A DNA stretch of 64,000 nucleotides from Heterobasidion occidentale (taxonomy: Eukaryota > Basidiomycota > Agaricomycetes > Russulales > Bondarzewiaceae): the NCBI GenBank assembly GCA_039111635.1, contig JBCAQO010000010.1, forward strand, positions 620,001-684,000. The letters are read 5' to 3'. Positions 46,501 to 58,071 of this stretch are shown one piece after another; within the stretch, counting starts at the first letter, position 1; each line of letters begins with the position of its first letter. A model generated the notes under the pieces. It made no database searches, had not been told where the DNA came from, and saw only the letters and a list, made by a program, of their open reading frames with translations. A program made the translations under genes and the position numbers.

Positions 46501-49120
46501 TAAACCGCTGCAAGTTGATCGCTTCCCTGGCAAAAGACTCATCAGCAGCATGAAAACGGACGAATCGAACGATCGCGCGCCCCGATCCCCCCATCATCAT
46601 CAGACCGCGACGCAAAGACGCAAATAGCGCACAGGACACATCAGCGGTGGACCGGAGCACTGCACGCACCCTGTATCCTGGCCAGTCCCTCGTCCACAAA
46701 GAGTGGAGCAGATTAGGAAGTGCGCGCGATTGCGCTGCGCGAACAATTTGACCATTTGGAGCTGGACGAGGCTTCACGTTCTGATGCGCGGGTGCAAGGG
46801 CCGTTGGCGGGGAACGTTGAGGAAACGGGCGTCACGTGTGCGATGGTCGGTTGACAGCAAGAGGACGACGTCTGCGGAGGATTGCATAACGGTGAGCGAT
46901 GAGAGCCGATGAAGTACTGCAGAGGGTCGATGCCTGTCGAAGCCAGTAGGACATGAAGCTCAGTTGTCGAGATTGGTGGATCGAAGAGATGAATCCCTGC
47001 ACGCACGTCGGTGCTGTTTGCGCTGACATCAAAATCAGGGTATACGAGCACTGTGCATGGCTAAGGCCAAAACTTGCTTGAAGTAAATCATGCGCGAGGA
47101 TGGAAGCGAACCCCTGCAGATGGCTTAGGGTCAACTTGCACCCAAGCGTTTGCGCCAGCAATGGAGAGTAACAAATCGAGGATCGTATCGAAGCTTTATG
47201 TTGGAGGTAGATTGACAAGGTGATGCCTCGTTGATTGGTTACGAAAAGTCTGAAGTAAAACGCAAAGTGAAGGGAGATGATCCTGGAGCGGCACGATAGA
47301 TTGGTGGGACAGGAAATGAGATCCCGTTCCCTGCCAAATTCAATCAAGGTCAACCACTGTCAACCAGTGGTATCGAAGCTTTCTACGTACCTGTCTCATA
47401 TAATTTCAAGCTACTATTCAAGGCAGTGAAGTAGGATATGCTTGCATAATGACTCGGTACCGATGATGCGTTCGCATCTTTCAACTAAGAATCCATGACC
47501 TCAAATGATTGACCGCTAGAGTTTGTGGTCAGATTCGCTGGTTTGACAAAAAGAAGTTGAAAGGTAGTCACAGGTGCATTGCTGCTCCGAGCGGCCTCAG
47601 CCATTTCCTTCCAATAAGGTAGACCATGGATTATTGGAGATACCGACGGATAGCTGTGCAGACCAAGTTCAGTCCAACGAGATTTCTGACTCAGGTATAT
47701 TCGCCGAGCTACTATTGGTTAGACAAACGTAAAAATAGGCTGACAGTAAGCAGGAGCAAATAGAGACGAACCACGCATTGAATCGGCATGAGCTCAAATA
47801 GCCCCAATGAAAGTTTAACGGGTTGATGTCTGGCACCACATGTAGATCAGGTAGTGTCGTTCTCCGAAAGTGAGGCTCAAATGCGTGGGTCAGGCTGTCA
47901 TGACCTTCTGGATATGCAGCGATCCACTAGTTCATGAAACTTGGCTCCGACCTGACCCGGTCGATGCATACACCAATTGAATCGTAGGCATGATGACTTG
48001 AAAGATGTATGCACGGCGCGACACTAAATTGCCAGTAATCTGGGGTGATCCCAGGGCCGGATTTGAGCGATGAATACCGTCTGCATTTCACAATAAGCTG
48101 AGGACTCGAGGTAGCCAAGACGGTTCACGCACAGTGTGTGTGAAATCCATCAACGCTGTGCGGAATCGCTCAACAGCAATCCAGCTCCAACATATCTCCA
48201 TGATTCCATCACGCTCCCGTATGCACCCCTACAATTCATAACTTTTGGATTGCTCTTTCTAGCAGATGGCCATGCTGTCAATAATCAAGTGCCCAGTGCC
48301 TAGACATGAGAGCGAACACATATGATAGAAGGCTTTATTTTTGACTCAGACGAGCTCACCATAGACCTAACTATTCACACAGTGCTTAGAAGACGCGCAA
48401 AGTTATTTGATGCATCTCGACCAGAGACAGACAGATGAGTTGATAAAGGAGATGACGGTGCGCTTCAAATTGAGGCGATAGGGTTTGACGGATATATTAA
48501 AGCTCGGCAACAGCTAGATGCGGTGCTGTTATTCATAAATCGATGGAGATATAGTGAAAGTGGAAAGCAGCCAGGGCGATGCTAGACAAAAGGTGAAATA
48601 TTTGAGTGAAGGACGAGGAGAAGGCCGTGACGGCAAAAATGGCCCGAGAGGAGCCTAAGACGCATCCGGGCGGGCCGACGCGTTCCTCATTAACACCCGC
48701 CGCCGCCGACGATTATTCTCACCTATTACTGCCATGTTTCGAGGACTGTCGACGTGACTATCTCAATATCTATTCGAGCTCGAGATGAAAGCGGACGAAG
48801 GCGGACACACAAAGCTAGTGCTTGATAAATTTACCGGAACTCGCAGAGCCTCGTCTGATTCTGATCAGTTCTGGTGCTCTTCTTTCGCACCTTGTCCATT
48901 CCGATTTGGCGCTGAGCACAAGAATTAGCTTACCATCAGCTTGTACGCCCGATGAGCCCATCTCAAACCGTGTCAACATCATTGTGAGCATCCTCGTCAA
49001 TCTGCCCTGCAAAGAAAGTGATAGCACTCCTTCCAGCCATCGGTCAAACATTCGATTGACAGTCACAGGTATGCGTGCATCGCTTGATCTATGTTCGGAA
49101 TGGTCCCCTCATCCTACTAG
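46501..49120. other. 2.6-kb stretch with no recognisable gene
   Basis: Composition drops back to near-balanced AT/GC. Only short unrelated frames are present. The right part should hold the promoter and first exon of NLR-C; the C2 exon begins after an acceptor-like CTACTAG at 49120. Confidence 0.5.
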
Positions 49121-52100
49121 TTGTCCGCGCTTTCAATCTCCCGAAGATATCGAGTCTCAATCCAAGGGATCAAGTCGGCGGCAGATTTTATGGTATCCTG
49201 ACGATTGATGAGAAACAGAAGAGCACCAAAGTTGTGGAAGGCAATGCCCTGGAGTGGCACAAATCTTTTTCCTTATCAGGACATTTTCGTCTTCCCAAAT
49301 TCGTTGTTGACCTGGCGTGTCAATGGTTGCAGCGATACGCACCAATCTTCCGTTTTGAAGCTCGACATCTACGCTCGTCATGCAGAACGCAAGGACAAGC
49401 ACATCGGCGGCTTCTCTGAATTGATCATGACGTTGTGTTCGTCAATATCTGACGGCGGGAACCTCGGTCAGCCATTCCTTCTTTGTTTTGATCTTGATCG
49501 TGACATTTACTCATATTGTCTAGATGTGATCAGAAATATCTCAGAAGGAACAAGCGCACGCGTCGAACTTCGCGTGACAATCGAAGGGGCGTCGCCTACA
49601 AACGTGATCGGCGGTACCAAGGCTATCCTATCCAAGATGCAGTCCCCTGCTGAGGCTGCGAGCATGGCGGCCAATGTCCCGACTGCTGCCCTTCGACCCA
49701 TGAAGGACTTCGTCGATACTTGGACGCCCCTGTTGGATAAGATCGGAATATTCTGTAAACTCGCGGAAGGTGTCGCTGAAGTATGTCACGGTTGTATGTG
49801 TTCGGATGGCAGGATCCTCACATACACACTCTATCACTATCAGGTGCATCCTTACGCGAAAATGACCTGGAGCATCATATCCATTCCACAGAAGGTTTTT
49901 TATTATCGCTCTGGTCGACATGGCTCGCGATGATGACGGAATGTCATGATTATGAAGGTCATGAAAACACAGATGGACCGCGACGACCGGATACAGAAAC
50001 TCTTCACAGCCATGAATACCTTTACGATGTCGTGAGCGACTTGGAGAAAGAGCCTGACAAAATTGGCTCTCTGCGAGACCTTTGATAGCGCAACAAACCA
50101 CTGAATGTTGCTACTTCATCCGTGGTTATGCAAAGACTGAGGGTTTCGGTAAGCTTCATCTTGCCTTCAAGTTTTACGGCTTTTCTATAACGATATGTCA
50201 TCCTGGCCAGTAAACAGAACAGGACGACACCTATTCTCCAAGGCAGATGACAAGATCGACGAGTACTGTGCTGTGTTTGATGAATTAAAACATGAATTCT
50301 ACGGACGAGTCACAGTAAGGACCCAGATCGTGGTGACACGTATCCTTGACGAAGTTCAAGATCTGGGTATGCGAAACACATCCATCGGTCACTTAAATGG
50401 GTCTGACAGCTCGTCCTAGCCACTGATATCAACTTGGACGATATCCCATATGCGAAGGACGCCAGTTTCGACGAGGCAAAGGGCTGCCAGCCAGGAACTC
50501 GCGAGGGCATCTTGGACGAGATCGCCAAATGGATCAACGCCGAGGACTCTCCTCGTGTTCTCTTGCTTTCTGGTGCCGCAGGGACTGGTAAATCGGCGAT
50601 AGCGCACACCGTCGCCCAGCGTTTCAGGAATATGCGCCGCCTTGGTTCTTCTTTCTGCTTTGTGCGCGGTCGGGCTGATCGCGGCCCTGACAAACTGTTT
50701 TCCACCATGGCTCGTGATCTAGCTGATTTCGACAAACACATAAGGCGCGCACTAGGCGAGGTTGTCAAAGACAACAAAGCACTTCGGACAACCTTGAAGG
50801 TTGCACAACAATTCGAAGCTCTCATTCTACAGCCGCTCAAAAATCTAATGATCACTGGTCCCCTCGTCGTCGTCATTGATGCTCTGGATGAAAGCGGAGA
50901 TGCCGTATCTCGTTAAGAGCTACTTAAGCAACTGGCTGAAAAAACTGCAGGGCTTCCTTCCAATGTCCGTATCCTCCTCACGTCACGTCCTGAGGTAGAT
51001 ATCGATGCTTGGTTCAGACCAAGTGGCAATATCGCTGTGAAGAAGATGCAGGATATCTCCCCAACGTTGACTGAGATCGATATCAAAGCGTACATTTACA
51101 ATCGGCTGAAGGGTCCCGATTTCAGTAACATTGATGATGCGCGCAGACGTACACTTGTGTCTAAATGCGAGGGACTATTCCAGTGGGCATCCGTCGCCTG
51201 TACATCTATCATAGGTCTAGGCATGACAGGATTGAAGCCTAAGGGAGCGATACGACCTCCTCATTCAGGGCAAGGTACATGAAACCGCGGGCTTGGACGG
51301 CCTATACACTACCGTGTTGTTCTATCTGTTTCCAATCCGTAACTCTCCCGTCTTGGAGAGTCACATCATGGGCAGATTCCAGTCTATCATGGCGTTGGTG
51401 TTAACAGCGTTCGAGCCTATCTCTCTGGACTCGCTCAATGGGATGTTTCACAGTGTCAGGGATGGTAATCCCGAAATACAGGCCGAAGACATCTTGGGAT
51501 GTATGGGGTCTGTGATGCGGGGTGTTACCGAGAAGGAGCCCATTCGTTTTTTGCATACCTCGTTCCGTGACTTCTTGTTGGATTCCTCCCGCAGCGAAAG
51601 GTTTCACATTGACACTTCTCAAAGCCACAGAGACTTTGTGTTTGCTTCATGCTGCATCATGAAGAAACAGCTATCATTCAACATCTGCCATCTGGAAAGC
51701 TCATACATACTAAACAGGAACATCCTTGACCTTGCCGACCGTGTTCAAAAGTGGATACCTGCTCATCTTTCCTACTCGTGCCGCTTCTGGATCAATCACT
51801 TGCAAGCTTCGGACAAAAGTCTTGCATCTGATCCTGAGCTGCTGAAAGACATGGCAGTGGTGCTCAAGATAAATTACTTTTTGGCTGGAAGTTATGAGTC
51901 TGCTCGGTGCTATATCCGGAGCAGCGCAAGCCATCGCTTCTGTTGTAAAATGGGCATCGGTAGGTGGTTGTCACACAATAAAAAAAACACCAGAGTGAGC
52001 ATTGATGGTATTCTCTCATTGCACAGAAACTGCATACCGGTCAAATATTCGAATTGGCAAGTGGTGCCCATGTATTTGTAAACGCGTTCGGGTTCCCCAT

Positions 52101-53391
52101 GTCCCAGTCTACTCCGCACATCTATTCATCCGCCCTACCATTCGCTCCACAAAGATCTACTGTCTTCGAAATGTTCAGTAAGGACTTTCCTCAGGTGTTG
52201 AGGGTCTCAGCTGGGGGCAACAACCACTGGTCAGCAGCCCAACACATCATACATACAGGCTCTTTAGTTTCATGCCTGGCATTCTCACCGGACGGGTTGA
52301 GGATCGCGTCAGGCTCGTACGACTCGACACTTCGGGTATGGGATACGGCAACAGGTGCCGCTGAGAGCGACCCTTTCGAGGGACACACAGATTCAGTATC
52401 TTCTGTTTCTTTCTCGCCAGATAGGTCGCAGATCACATCAAGCTCGAACGACAAGACAATTGGGTATGGGATGTGATAACAGGTGCTGCTATAGGTGGCG
52501 TTCTCGAGGGACACGCGAGTTCGGTCAATTGTGTTGCGTTCTCGTTAGACGGATCGCGAATCGCGTCAGGCTCGGATGACAAAACAATTCGAGTGTGGGA
52601 TGCAGCAACGGGTACAGCAATCGGAAGGCCCCCGAGGGACACATCAGTTCAGTCTCTTCCGTTGCTTTTTCACCAGATGGGTCGAGTATTGTGTCAGGCT
52701 CATCCGACTCCACAATCCAGGTGTGGGATGCGACAATGGGTGTTGCTGTGAGGGATCCTTTCAAGGGACACACAGATTCAATCAATTCTGTCGCTTTTTC
52801 GCCAGATGGGTCACAGATTGTGTCAGGCTCGGATGACAAGACAATCTGTGTCTGGAATGTGGCAACAGGTGCTGCTGTGGGCAAAGCTCTCGAGGGACAC
52901 ACAGAAGTGGTCACGTCTGTTGCTTTCGCACCACACGGTTCGCAGATTGCGTCAGGATCGTGGGATTCAACAATCTGGCTGTGGGACTTGGCAACTGGTG
53001 CTGCTATGGGCGATCCTCTCGAGGGACACACAGAGTTAGTCAATTCTGTTGCTTTCTCGCCAGATGGATTGTGGATCGTGTCAGGCTCACAAGACAAGAC
53101 AATTCGGGTTTGGGACGCGGTACAAGGTGCTTCTGTGGGCGATCCTCTCGAGGCACACACAAATTCTGTCAATTCTGCTGCTTTTTCGTCAGATGGGTCG
53201 AGGATTGTATCAGGGTCATGGGATTTAACGGTCCGGCTGTGGAATGCAGCAACAGGTGCTGCTGTGGGAAATCCTCTTGAGGGACATACAGGGTAAGTTA
53301 CTTCTGTGGATTTCTCTCCAGATGGGTCGCGGGTTGTGTCAGGCACGTGGGACTCGACTCTCCGCCTGTGGGATATGAAAATGGGTACTGC

Positions 53392-54116
53392 ATCAGCAAA
53401 CTGGGAAGCGTCTGTACAGAGCTGGACAGACACTCCAGAGCCCCCAGATGCCCCTAGCGAGTCCCCGATTAGACAGACACCATGACTTCTGGCCAGTGTC
53501 TGGACATATCTGTCCAGATGCATCATATATGGTGATTAGATAATTGTTGTCAATAGACGACTGCAAAAATCACTCTGTACTGAGCAGGGATTGAACCCAG
53601 AACCTCTTGAACTATTCACCAGCTGAGAGCAATGTTAGTACCAGAATTATCCACTCCACCATATGGCCATGAAATCCTTCCTCAACAATTAGATTATATT
53701 GCGCTTTTTGAGACTTCAAAGAATTTGAGATGCCTAAACTCTGTGAGGTGTCATCTATTTTCGCATTTTTAGCATCTATCCATGGAAGAATGATGGCATA
53801 TGATACATCATTTGAAAGTTATGATACAGGGAAGTATCCCAATACCACTCACAAGCTGAAATCTAACAGATAGCACCAATGTCAATTAAATCTTTGAAGT
53901 CCAACAAATGTATTTCTTGATTTTTCGGCACTGTGGGAATCTTACATACTTTGCCTTCCGGAAATGTGCTCCTAGTCAGCTTATTGATAGAGCACCTTAT
54001 CTGTCCAGATCTGGCCATACACAGACATCTAGCCAGATATCCCCAGATGACCTAAGCATCTAGGAGCATCTGGGGCTCTGGGACTGGCTGGGACCAGTTA
54101 CAGGTTTGCTGATGTC
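53392..54116. mobile_element. 725-bp non-autonomous inverted-repeat element inserted in the WD40 array of NLR-C
   Basis: The ends are inverted copies: CATCAGCAAAC on the left and GTTTGCTGATG on the right, with a second inverted block further in (CCAGAGCCCCCAGATGCCCC on the left; its counterpart reads GGAGCATCTGGGGCTCTGG on the right). CCAGAT motifs recur near both ends. The 5-mer ACTGC occurs on each side (53387-53391 and 54117-54121). Removing the element plus one ACTGC restores the reading frame exactly (MKMGTA then LGGPLNGHTELV), so insertion interrupted an intact repeat. It has no coding capacity. The superfamily cannot be set; the 5-bp duplication could also be read as ACTG with slightly different ends. 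Confidence 0.85.
53578..53668 (-). other. tRNA-like segment with pol III A and B boxes (SINE-head-like) inside the insertion
   Basis: On the minus strand, TGGTGGAGTGG (53651-53661) fits the A-box consensus TRGYNNARNGG, and GGTTCAATCCC (53587-53597) fits the B-box GGTTCRANYCC. They are about 54 nt apart. The flanking arms pair poorly as an acceptor stem and only partly as a T stem, so I do not call a functional tRNA. A tRNA-derived SINE head or captured tRNA gene is the likeliest reading. Confidence 0.55.
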
Positions 54117-54663
54117 ACTGCGTTGGGTGGCCCTCTCAATGGACACACAGAATTGGTCAACTCTGTCGCTTTCTCAGCAGACAGATTGCAGATTGTGTTA
54201 GGCTCGGATGACAAGACAATCCGCCTGTGGGACGCGGCAACAGGCACTGCTATTGGTAATCCTTTCGAAGGACACACAGATTCTGTCAATTCCGTTGCCT
54301 TTTCATCAAACAGGTTGTGGATCGTTTCAGGCTCAGACAACAAAACAATTCGGCTATGGGATGTGACGACTGGTGCTGCTGTGGGCAACCCTCTCGAGGG
54401 ACACACAAGTTGGATCTCTTCTGTTGCCTTTTCACCAGATGGGTTATGGATCGTGTCAGGCTCTTCCGACTCAACGGTCAGGGTGTGGGATGTAGCAACA
54501 GGTGCTGCCATAGGCCATATTCTCGAGGGACACACAACTTCGGTCAATTGTGTTGCTTTCTCGCCAGATGGGTTGCGCATTGTTTCATGCTCATACGATA
54601 AGACAATCTGGATGTGGGAGGCATCAGGAGGTCATAAAGTAGCTTGAATGGTCTGTACAGCTG

Positions 54664-54760
54664 CACTAGACCACTAGAGGTCAAAAGTAAGACCCCGGTT
54701 TGACAGTGTTCACTAGATGTGATTTACAGCTAGTGGTGCCTCCCTAGTCATCACTAGATC
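54664..54760. mobile_element. CACTA-like transposon terminus with subterminal CACTAG/CTAGTG repeats
   Basis: The sequence starts CACTAGACCACTAGAGG just after NLR-C homology ends. CACTAG or its complement recurs within the next 100 bp (TTCACTAGATG, AGCTAGTGGTG, CATCACTAGATC). CACTA elements have such ends and subterminal repeats. A transposase fragment of the CACTA-related Plavaka type lies 3.7 kb to the right, with its C-terminus facing this end. The opposite end was not found in the window, so one element spanning both is an inference. Confidence 0.4.
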
Positions 54761-55049
54761 ATCCTCTGCTTGTTTTGGACTTCACTTCTAGAGATGTCTT
54801 GGAAGATGCCTGTCTTCTGGACAATCTTGAGAGAATTCCTCATCTAGACAGTCTCTATAGACCACACTATCAGTGACTATACCCAGAATATTTATTCTGT
54901 TCCTGCCAATGAATTGGCTCTTAATCCTATAATTATAACTATGAAAATCACAGATAAAATTGTAATCAAAACAGGAACTTTACATGCTCTTGTATACAGG
55001 CCTTACTGCTCTACAAAGTGAGTGCCAAAACAATAAGGAAGAGTGAGAG

Positions 55050-55910
55050 GAAAAAGAAGAGACTAGCAAGGGTGGAGGTTGGTGGTGGTGGTGAGAGAAG
55101 ATGAGCTTATGCGTGGGTAGAGGAGACAGATGGCAGCGCAAGAGAAGACGGGTGCAGGCAGAGGCGGATGGCAATGGCAAGAGAAGATGAGTCAGCCCGC
55201 ACTCATAAAAGACAAGCACAGGCAAAGGTAGACAACAGCAGCGAGAGCATGCGAGCACGGGCCTAGGTGGGCGGTGGCAGTGAGAGGGTCAGCGAGAGGG
55301 CACGGACACAGGCAGGGGGCAGCAAAAGAAGACAAGCCCGCACTCATCTTGTGCAAGCACAGGTGAGTATCAGAGGCGCTAGCGAGAGGGTACAGGCATG
55401 GGCAAGGTGGGCGGTGGCAGCGAGAGGGTCAGAGGGCATGGGCACAGGCAGGGGGCATCTAGAGAAGATGAGCCCGCATTTGTCATATGCAAGCGCGGGC
55501 GGAGATTGGTGGCGGCAAGGTGAGGGTATGGGTGTGGGCAGTGTGCAGCCGCAGGTGGGTGGCGCCATCGAGAGATGACAAGCCTGCACTCGTTCTGTAT
55601 GAGACTATGAGGTGGCAATGGCACGTGCCACTGCCATGTCATACGTTGTTGCCTGTTGTTGTCCCCTGCTTGCTCTCTCCGCCGCCACTGCCACTGTCCA
55701 GCACCACCTCTGCCCATGCTCGTCTTGTACGAGCATGGGCACGTCTTGTCTCGGCACGTCTCATCTTGTCTCGCTGTTGATACCGTCTAGCACAACCTCC
55801 GCTCATGCTCGTCCAAGATGAGCACCGCCTTGTTTTGTCTTGTCTCATCTCGCCGGCATTGCCGCCCACCATCTCTGCCTGCTCTCGTACAAGACAAGTG
55901 CCGCTGATAC
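55050..55910. repeat. Imperfect minisatellite block 1
   Basis: Degenerate tandem copies. The left half carries units with GAAGATGAGCCCGCACTCAT and CAAGCACAGGC. From about 55630 the complementary type appears (TGCTCGTACAAGACAAG, GTCTCATCTTGTCTCGC). Frames through it are low-complexity and not genes. Confidence 0.6.
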
Positions 55911-55929
55911 GCTAGTGATGCCTCTGAGT

Positions 55930-57050
55930 GCGAAACACACCCAAGAAACACCCCTACAAGCGCAGGTAGGCAGGAGCTGGTTCTAGTGTGCAAGGAACTG
56001 TCAGCTGTGCAACAACCAACAAGGGAGCGTACTGAAAGTGGTTGGAGCGTAGCTGCAATCAAAGTAACGCTGACACAATCGGCAGGGAGTGGAGGCTGTT
56101 CAAATGCGATGTGGACCGAACAAACAACTCAAAAGTCGGTATCTTCGGCCGGCCGACGTGCGATCGGGATTTGATCGGTACGCAACAGGAAGGGAATGGG
56201 TGCGAGGCCACACTGGACACTGGCAGAGGATGACAAACTAGATGAGAGGAAGAGAGCAAGACGACGAGGGCTCTAACAGAGGGCTGCGATCGAACACAAC
56301 AACACAAACAAAGGGGCACAACGCGAATGAGGATCAGAAGGCGAAGACTCAAGGAATCAAGTACTCAAGTGCACAAATGGAATCGGAACGAGGGGGGAGC
56401 CAAAGCTGCTGTATTGCGAGGCCATAGGTGCCCTTTTATAGTAAGTCCGAACAGGTACAAGATAGGGAGATCGGCAGAGGCATAGAGTAATCGGAAATGC
56501 ATGCCAAGAGCTGTCAAGGTAAAGAAGATAAAGGAGTGATGATGCGAACAATAGAAGATAAGAAGCAATAGCTCTAAAGTCTAAATAAGTGGTGAGATTG
56601 CCAAGGGGAGTGCACATGGGCCTGGAGATAAGGATCAAATGATAAGTAAGTAAACCAATCAGAAACATGGGAGCTTCAAAGATAACGAAGGATAGGTCAA
56701 CAAAAGGCATAAGGACGATAAGAGATAGAAAGACAGATCTGTTCCGAGTCAACAAAATGTTCGGCCGCCTCCGATTCGGGACACCGAAGCCGACCGAATG
56801 TGGCGACAATGTGAAGCGTACCGAACTAATCGGCGATCGGCCGCGACAGTCTGCAGGAAGCCCCTAATGCTGGGAGTGCTGATAGATGCATAGGATGACT
56901 GTGAACAGCTCCGAATGTCTGTGCGGAGGTCTAAATGCAAAGTCGGCACCTGACAAATGGCTGAGAGCGCTGAACGGATTGGGATCGGTCGGTCCTAAGT
57001 ATGCCGAACGGTCAAAGAATACTGAAAAGCTGCGAAAAGTGGGGTATTGG
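55930..57050. other. Unique 1.1-kb segment between two minisatellite blocks
   Basis: Non-repetitive DNA flanked on both sides by the same minisatellite type in the same orientation, which suggests insertion into a once continuous array. No coding frame with motifs; no clean terminal repeat or target duplication was found. Confidence 0.4.
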
Positions 57051-57059
57051 TGCCTAGAG

Positions 57060-57420
57060 CGCACCCATGCTCGTCACCGCCTTGCCTTGCCTTGCCTCGT
57101 CTTGCTGCTGCCACCCCCGCCGCCCACTATCACTGCCCGCGCTCGTACAAGACAAGCGTGGCCTCGTCTCATCTTGTCTCACTGGCGCCGCTGTCCACTA
57201 TCTCTTCCCACTCTCGTACAAGACAAGCACGGCCTCGCCTCATCTCGTCTCGCTGCAGCCACCGTCCATCACTGCCTCTGCCCACACTTGTTCAAGACGA
57301 GCGCAGGCCTGTTCTTCACCCACTGTCTTTGCCTGTGCTCATACAAGATAAGCGCAGGCTCGTCATGTTTACCGCCGCCACTGATCGCCTTCTCCGCCCA
57401 CGCTCGTTCAAGATGAGCAC
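57060..57420. repeat. Imperfect minisatellite block 2
   Basis: About five units of roughly 50-73 bp, each with a core like GCTCGTACAAGACAAGCG followed by CTCGTCTCATCTTGTCTC. Same family and orientation as the right half of block 1. The last unit ends in AGCAC at the solo LTR. Confidence 0.7.
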
Positions 57421-58008
57421 TGTTATGACTTGACCGATCGGGGCCCTTCGGGGTCGGTCTAACTGATGGATCAAGCATCACATGCTAGGCGGCTCCACTA
57501 CAGAGCGTACATCAAGGTATTCGGCATGTCCTTAGGAGCCAACAAGACCGATGGTTCTTCAAGACATTGGTAGAGGCTATATGAGAGGGATACGAGGTTC
57601 ACAAGGTTCACATAGTAATAAGAGAGGCATTCACATGCCATGGGCTTAGGGCTTACGGGTAAGCACCTCGTCGCACCATGATGGATCAGTGCGACTGGAG
57701 AAGTACAAGAGTAGGCACCGGCTGAGAGAGACGGTGGCCATAGCTCTCCTAGGATGGAAACCTGGAGAAGCACACGGACTCTTACCCTATACCCTATACA
57801 GTATATAAGGCCCATAGAATAGGCTGAGGATCTTCAGTCTATTCTCTTCGTTTCTACACAGTCTCCACACTGTGTAACTTAGAGCCAATCATTATTCCCT
57901 CCTGTATCGTTGCCCGATACAGTCGAGACTTCATCCACCACTCAGTCCATTGTGCGACCTAGGGAAGAACCTGTTACTCTTGGGTTACTGAATGAGCAGT
58001 TTGTAACA
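57421..58008 (+). mobile_element. Solo LTR 1 (588 bp) with AGCAC target-site duplication
   Basis: Starts TGTTATGACTTGACC and ends TTTGTAACA (TG...CA), flanked by AGCAC at 57416-57420 and 58009-58013. A TATA-like GTATATAAGG lies at 57801-57810. A second, inverted copy of the same LTR family is at 59713-60332. No internal retroelement region is attached, so this copy arose by LTR-LTR recombination after insertion. Confidence 0.9.
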
Positions 58009-58071
58009 AGCACAGATCCGTCATTCTAGCACTGTTTTTGCCTGCGCTCTCTGCTCACATTTGGTGTTGGT

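Larger units (their letters stand above)
49121..54647 (+). pseudogene. NLR-C: dead C2-like / helical / NACHT / WD40 paralogue on the opposite strand
   Basis: The same architecture as A and B: C2-like LVVRAFNLPKISSLN and an ILTIDEKQKSTKVVEG segment; helical region with FVDTWTPLLDKIGIFCKL; NACHT with GAAGTGKSAIAHTVA, GPLVVVIDALDESGD and RILLTSRPEVDID; then about 13 WD units. Lesions seen: loss of bases near 50085; a TAA at 50914-50916, right after ALDESGDAVSR, fitting a CAA-to-TAA change; an extra G near 51240; a frame break near 51875; frame breaks near 52466 and 52629; a TAA at 53294-53296; and a 725-bp insertion at 53392-54116. The 3' tail exon present in A, B and D is missing, and homology stops near 54610-54660, where CACTA-like transposon sequence begins. 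Unlike A, too many independent lesions exist for sequencing error to explain. Confidence 0.9.

Noticed and set aside
53578..53668. Functional tRNA gene
   Set aside because: A and B boxes fit, but the acceptor stem does not pair and the anticodon arm is irregular; treated as tRNA-derived.
53293..54121. Treating the whole 53293-54112 stretch as a normal intron of NLR-C
   Set aside because: It would be more than ten times the usual intron length here, and the internal inverted repeats with restored frame at ACTGC point to insertion; kept only as a side possibility.
55267..55872. Frames through the minisatellite as proteins
   Set aside because: They follow the repeat unit and read as low-complexity sequence in every frame.
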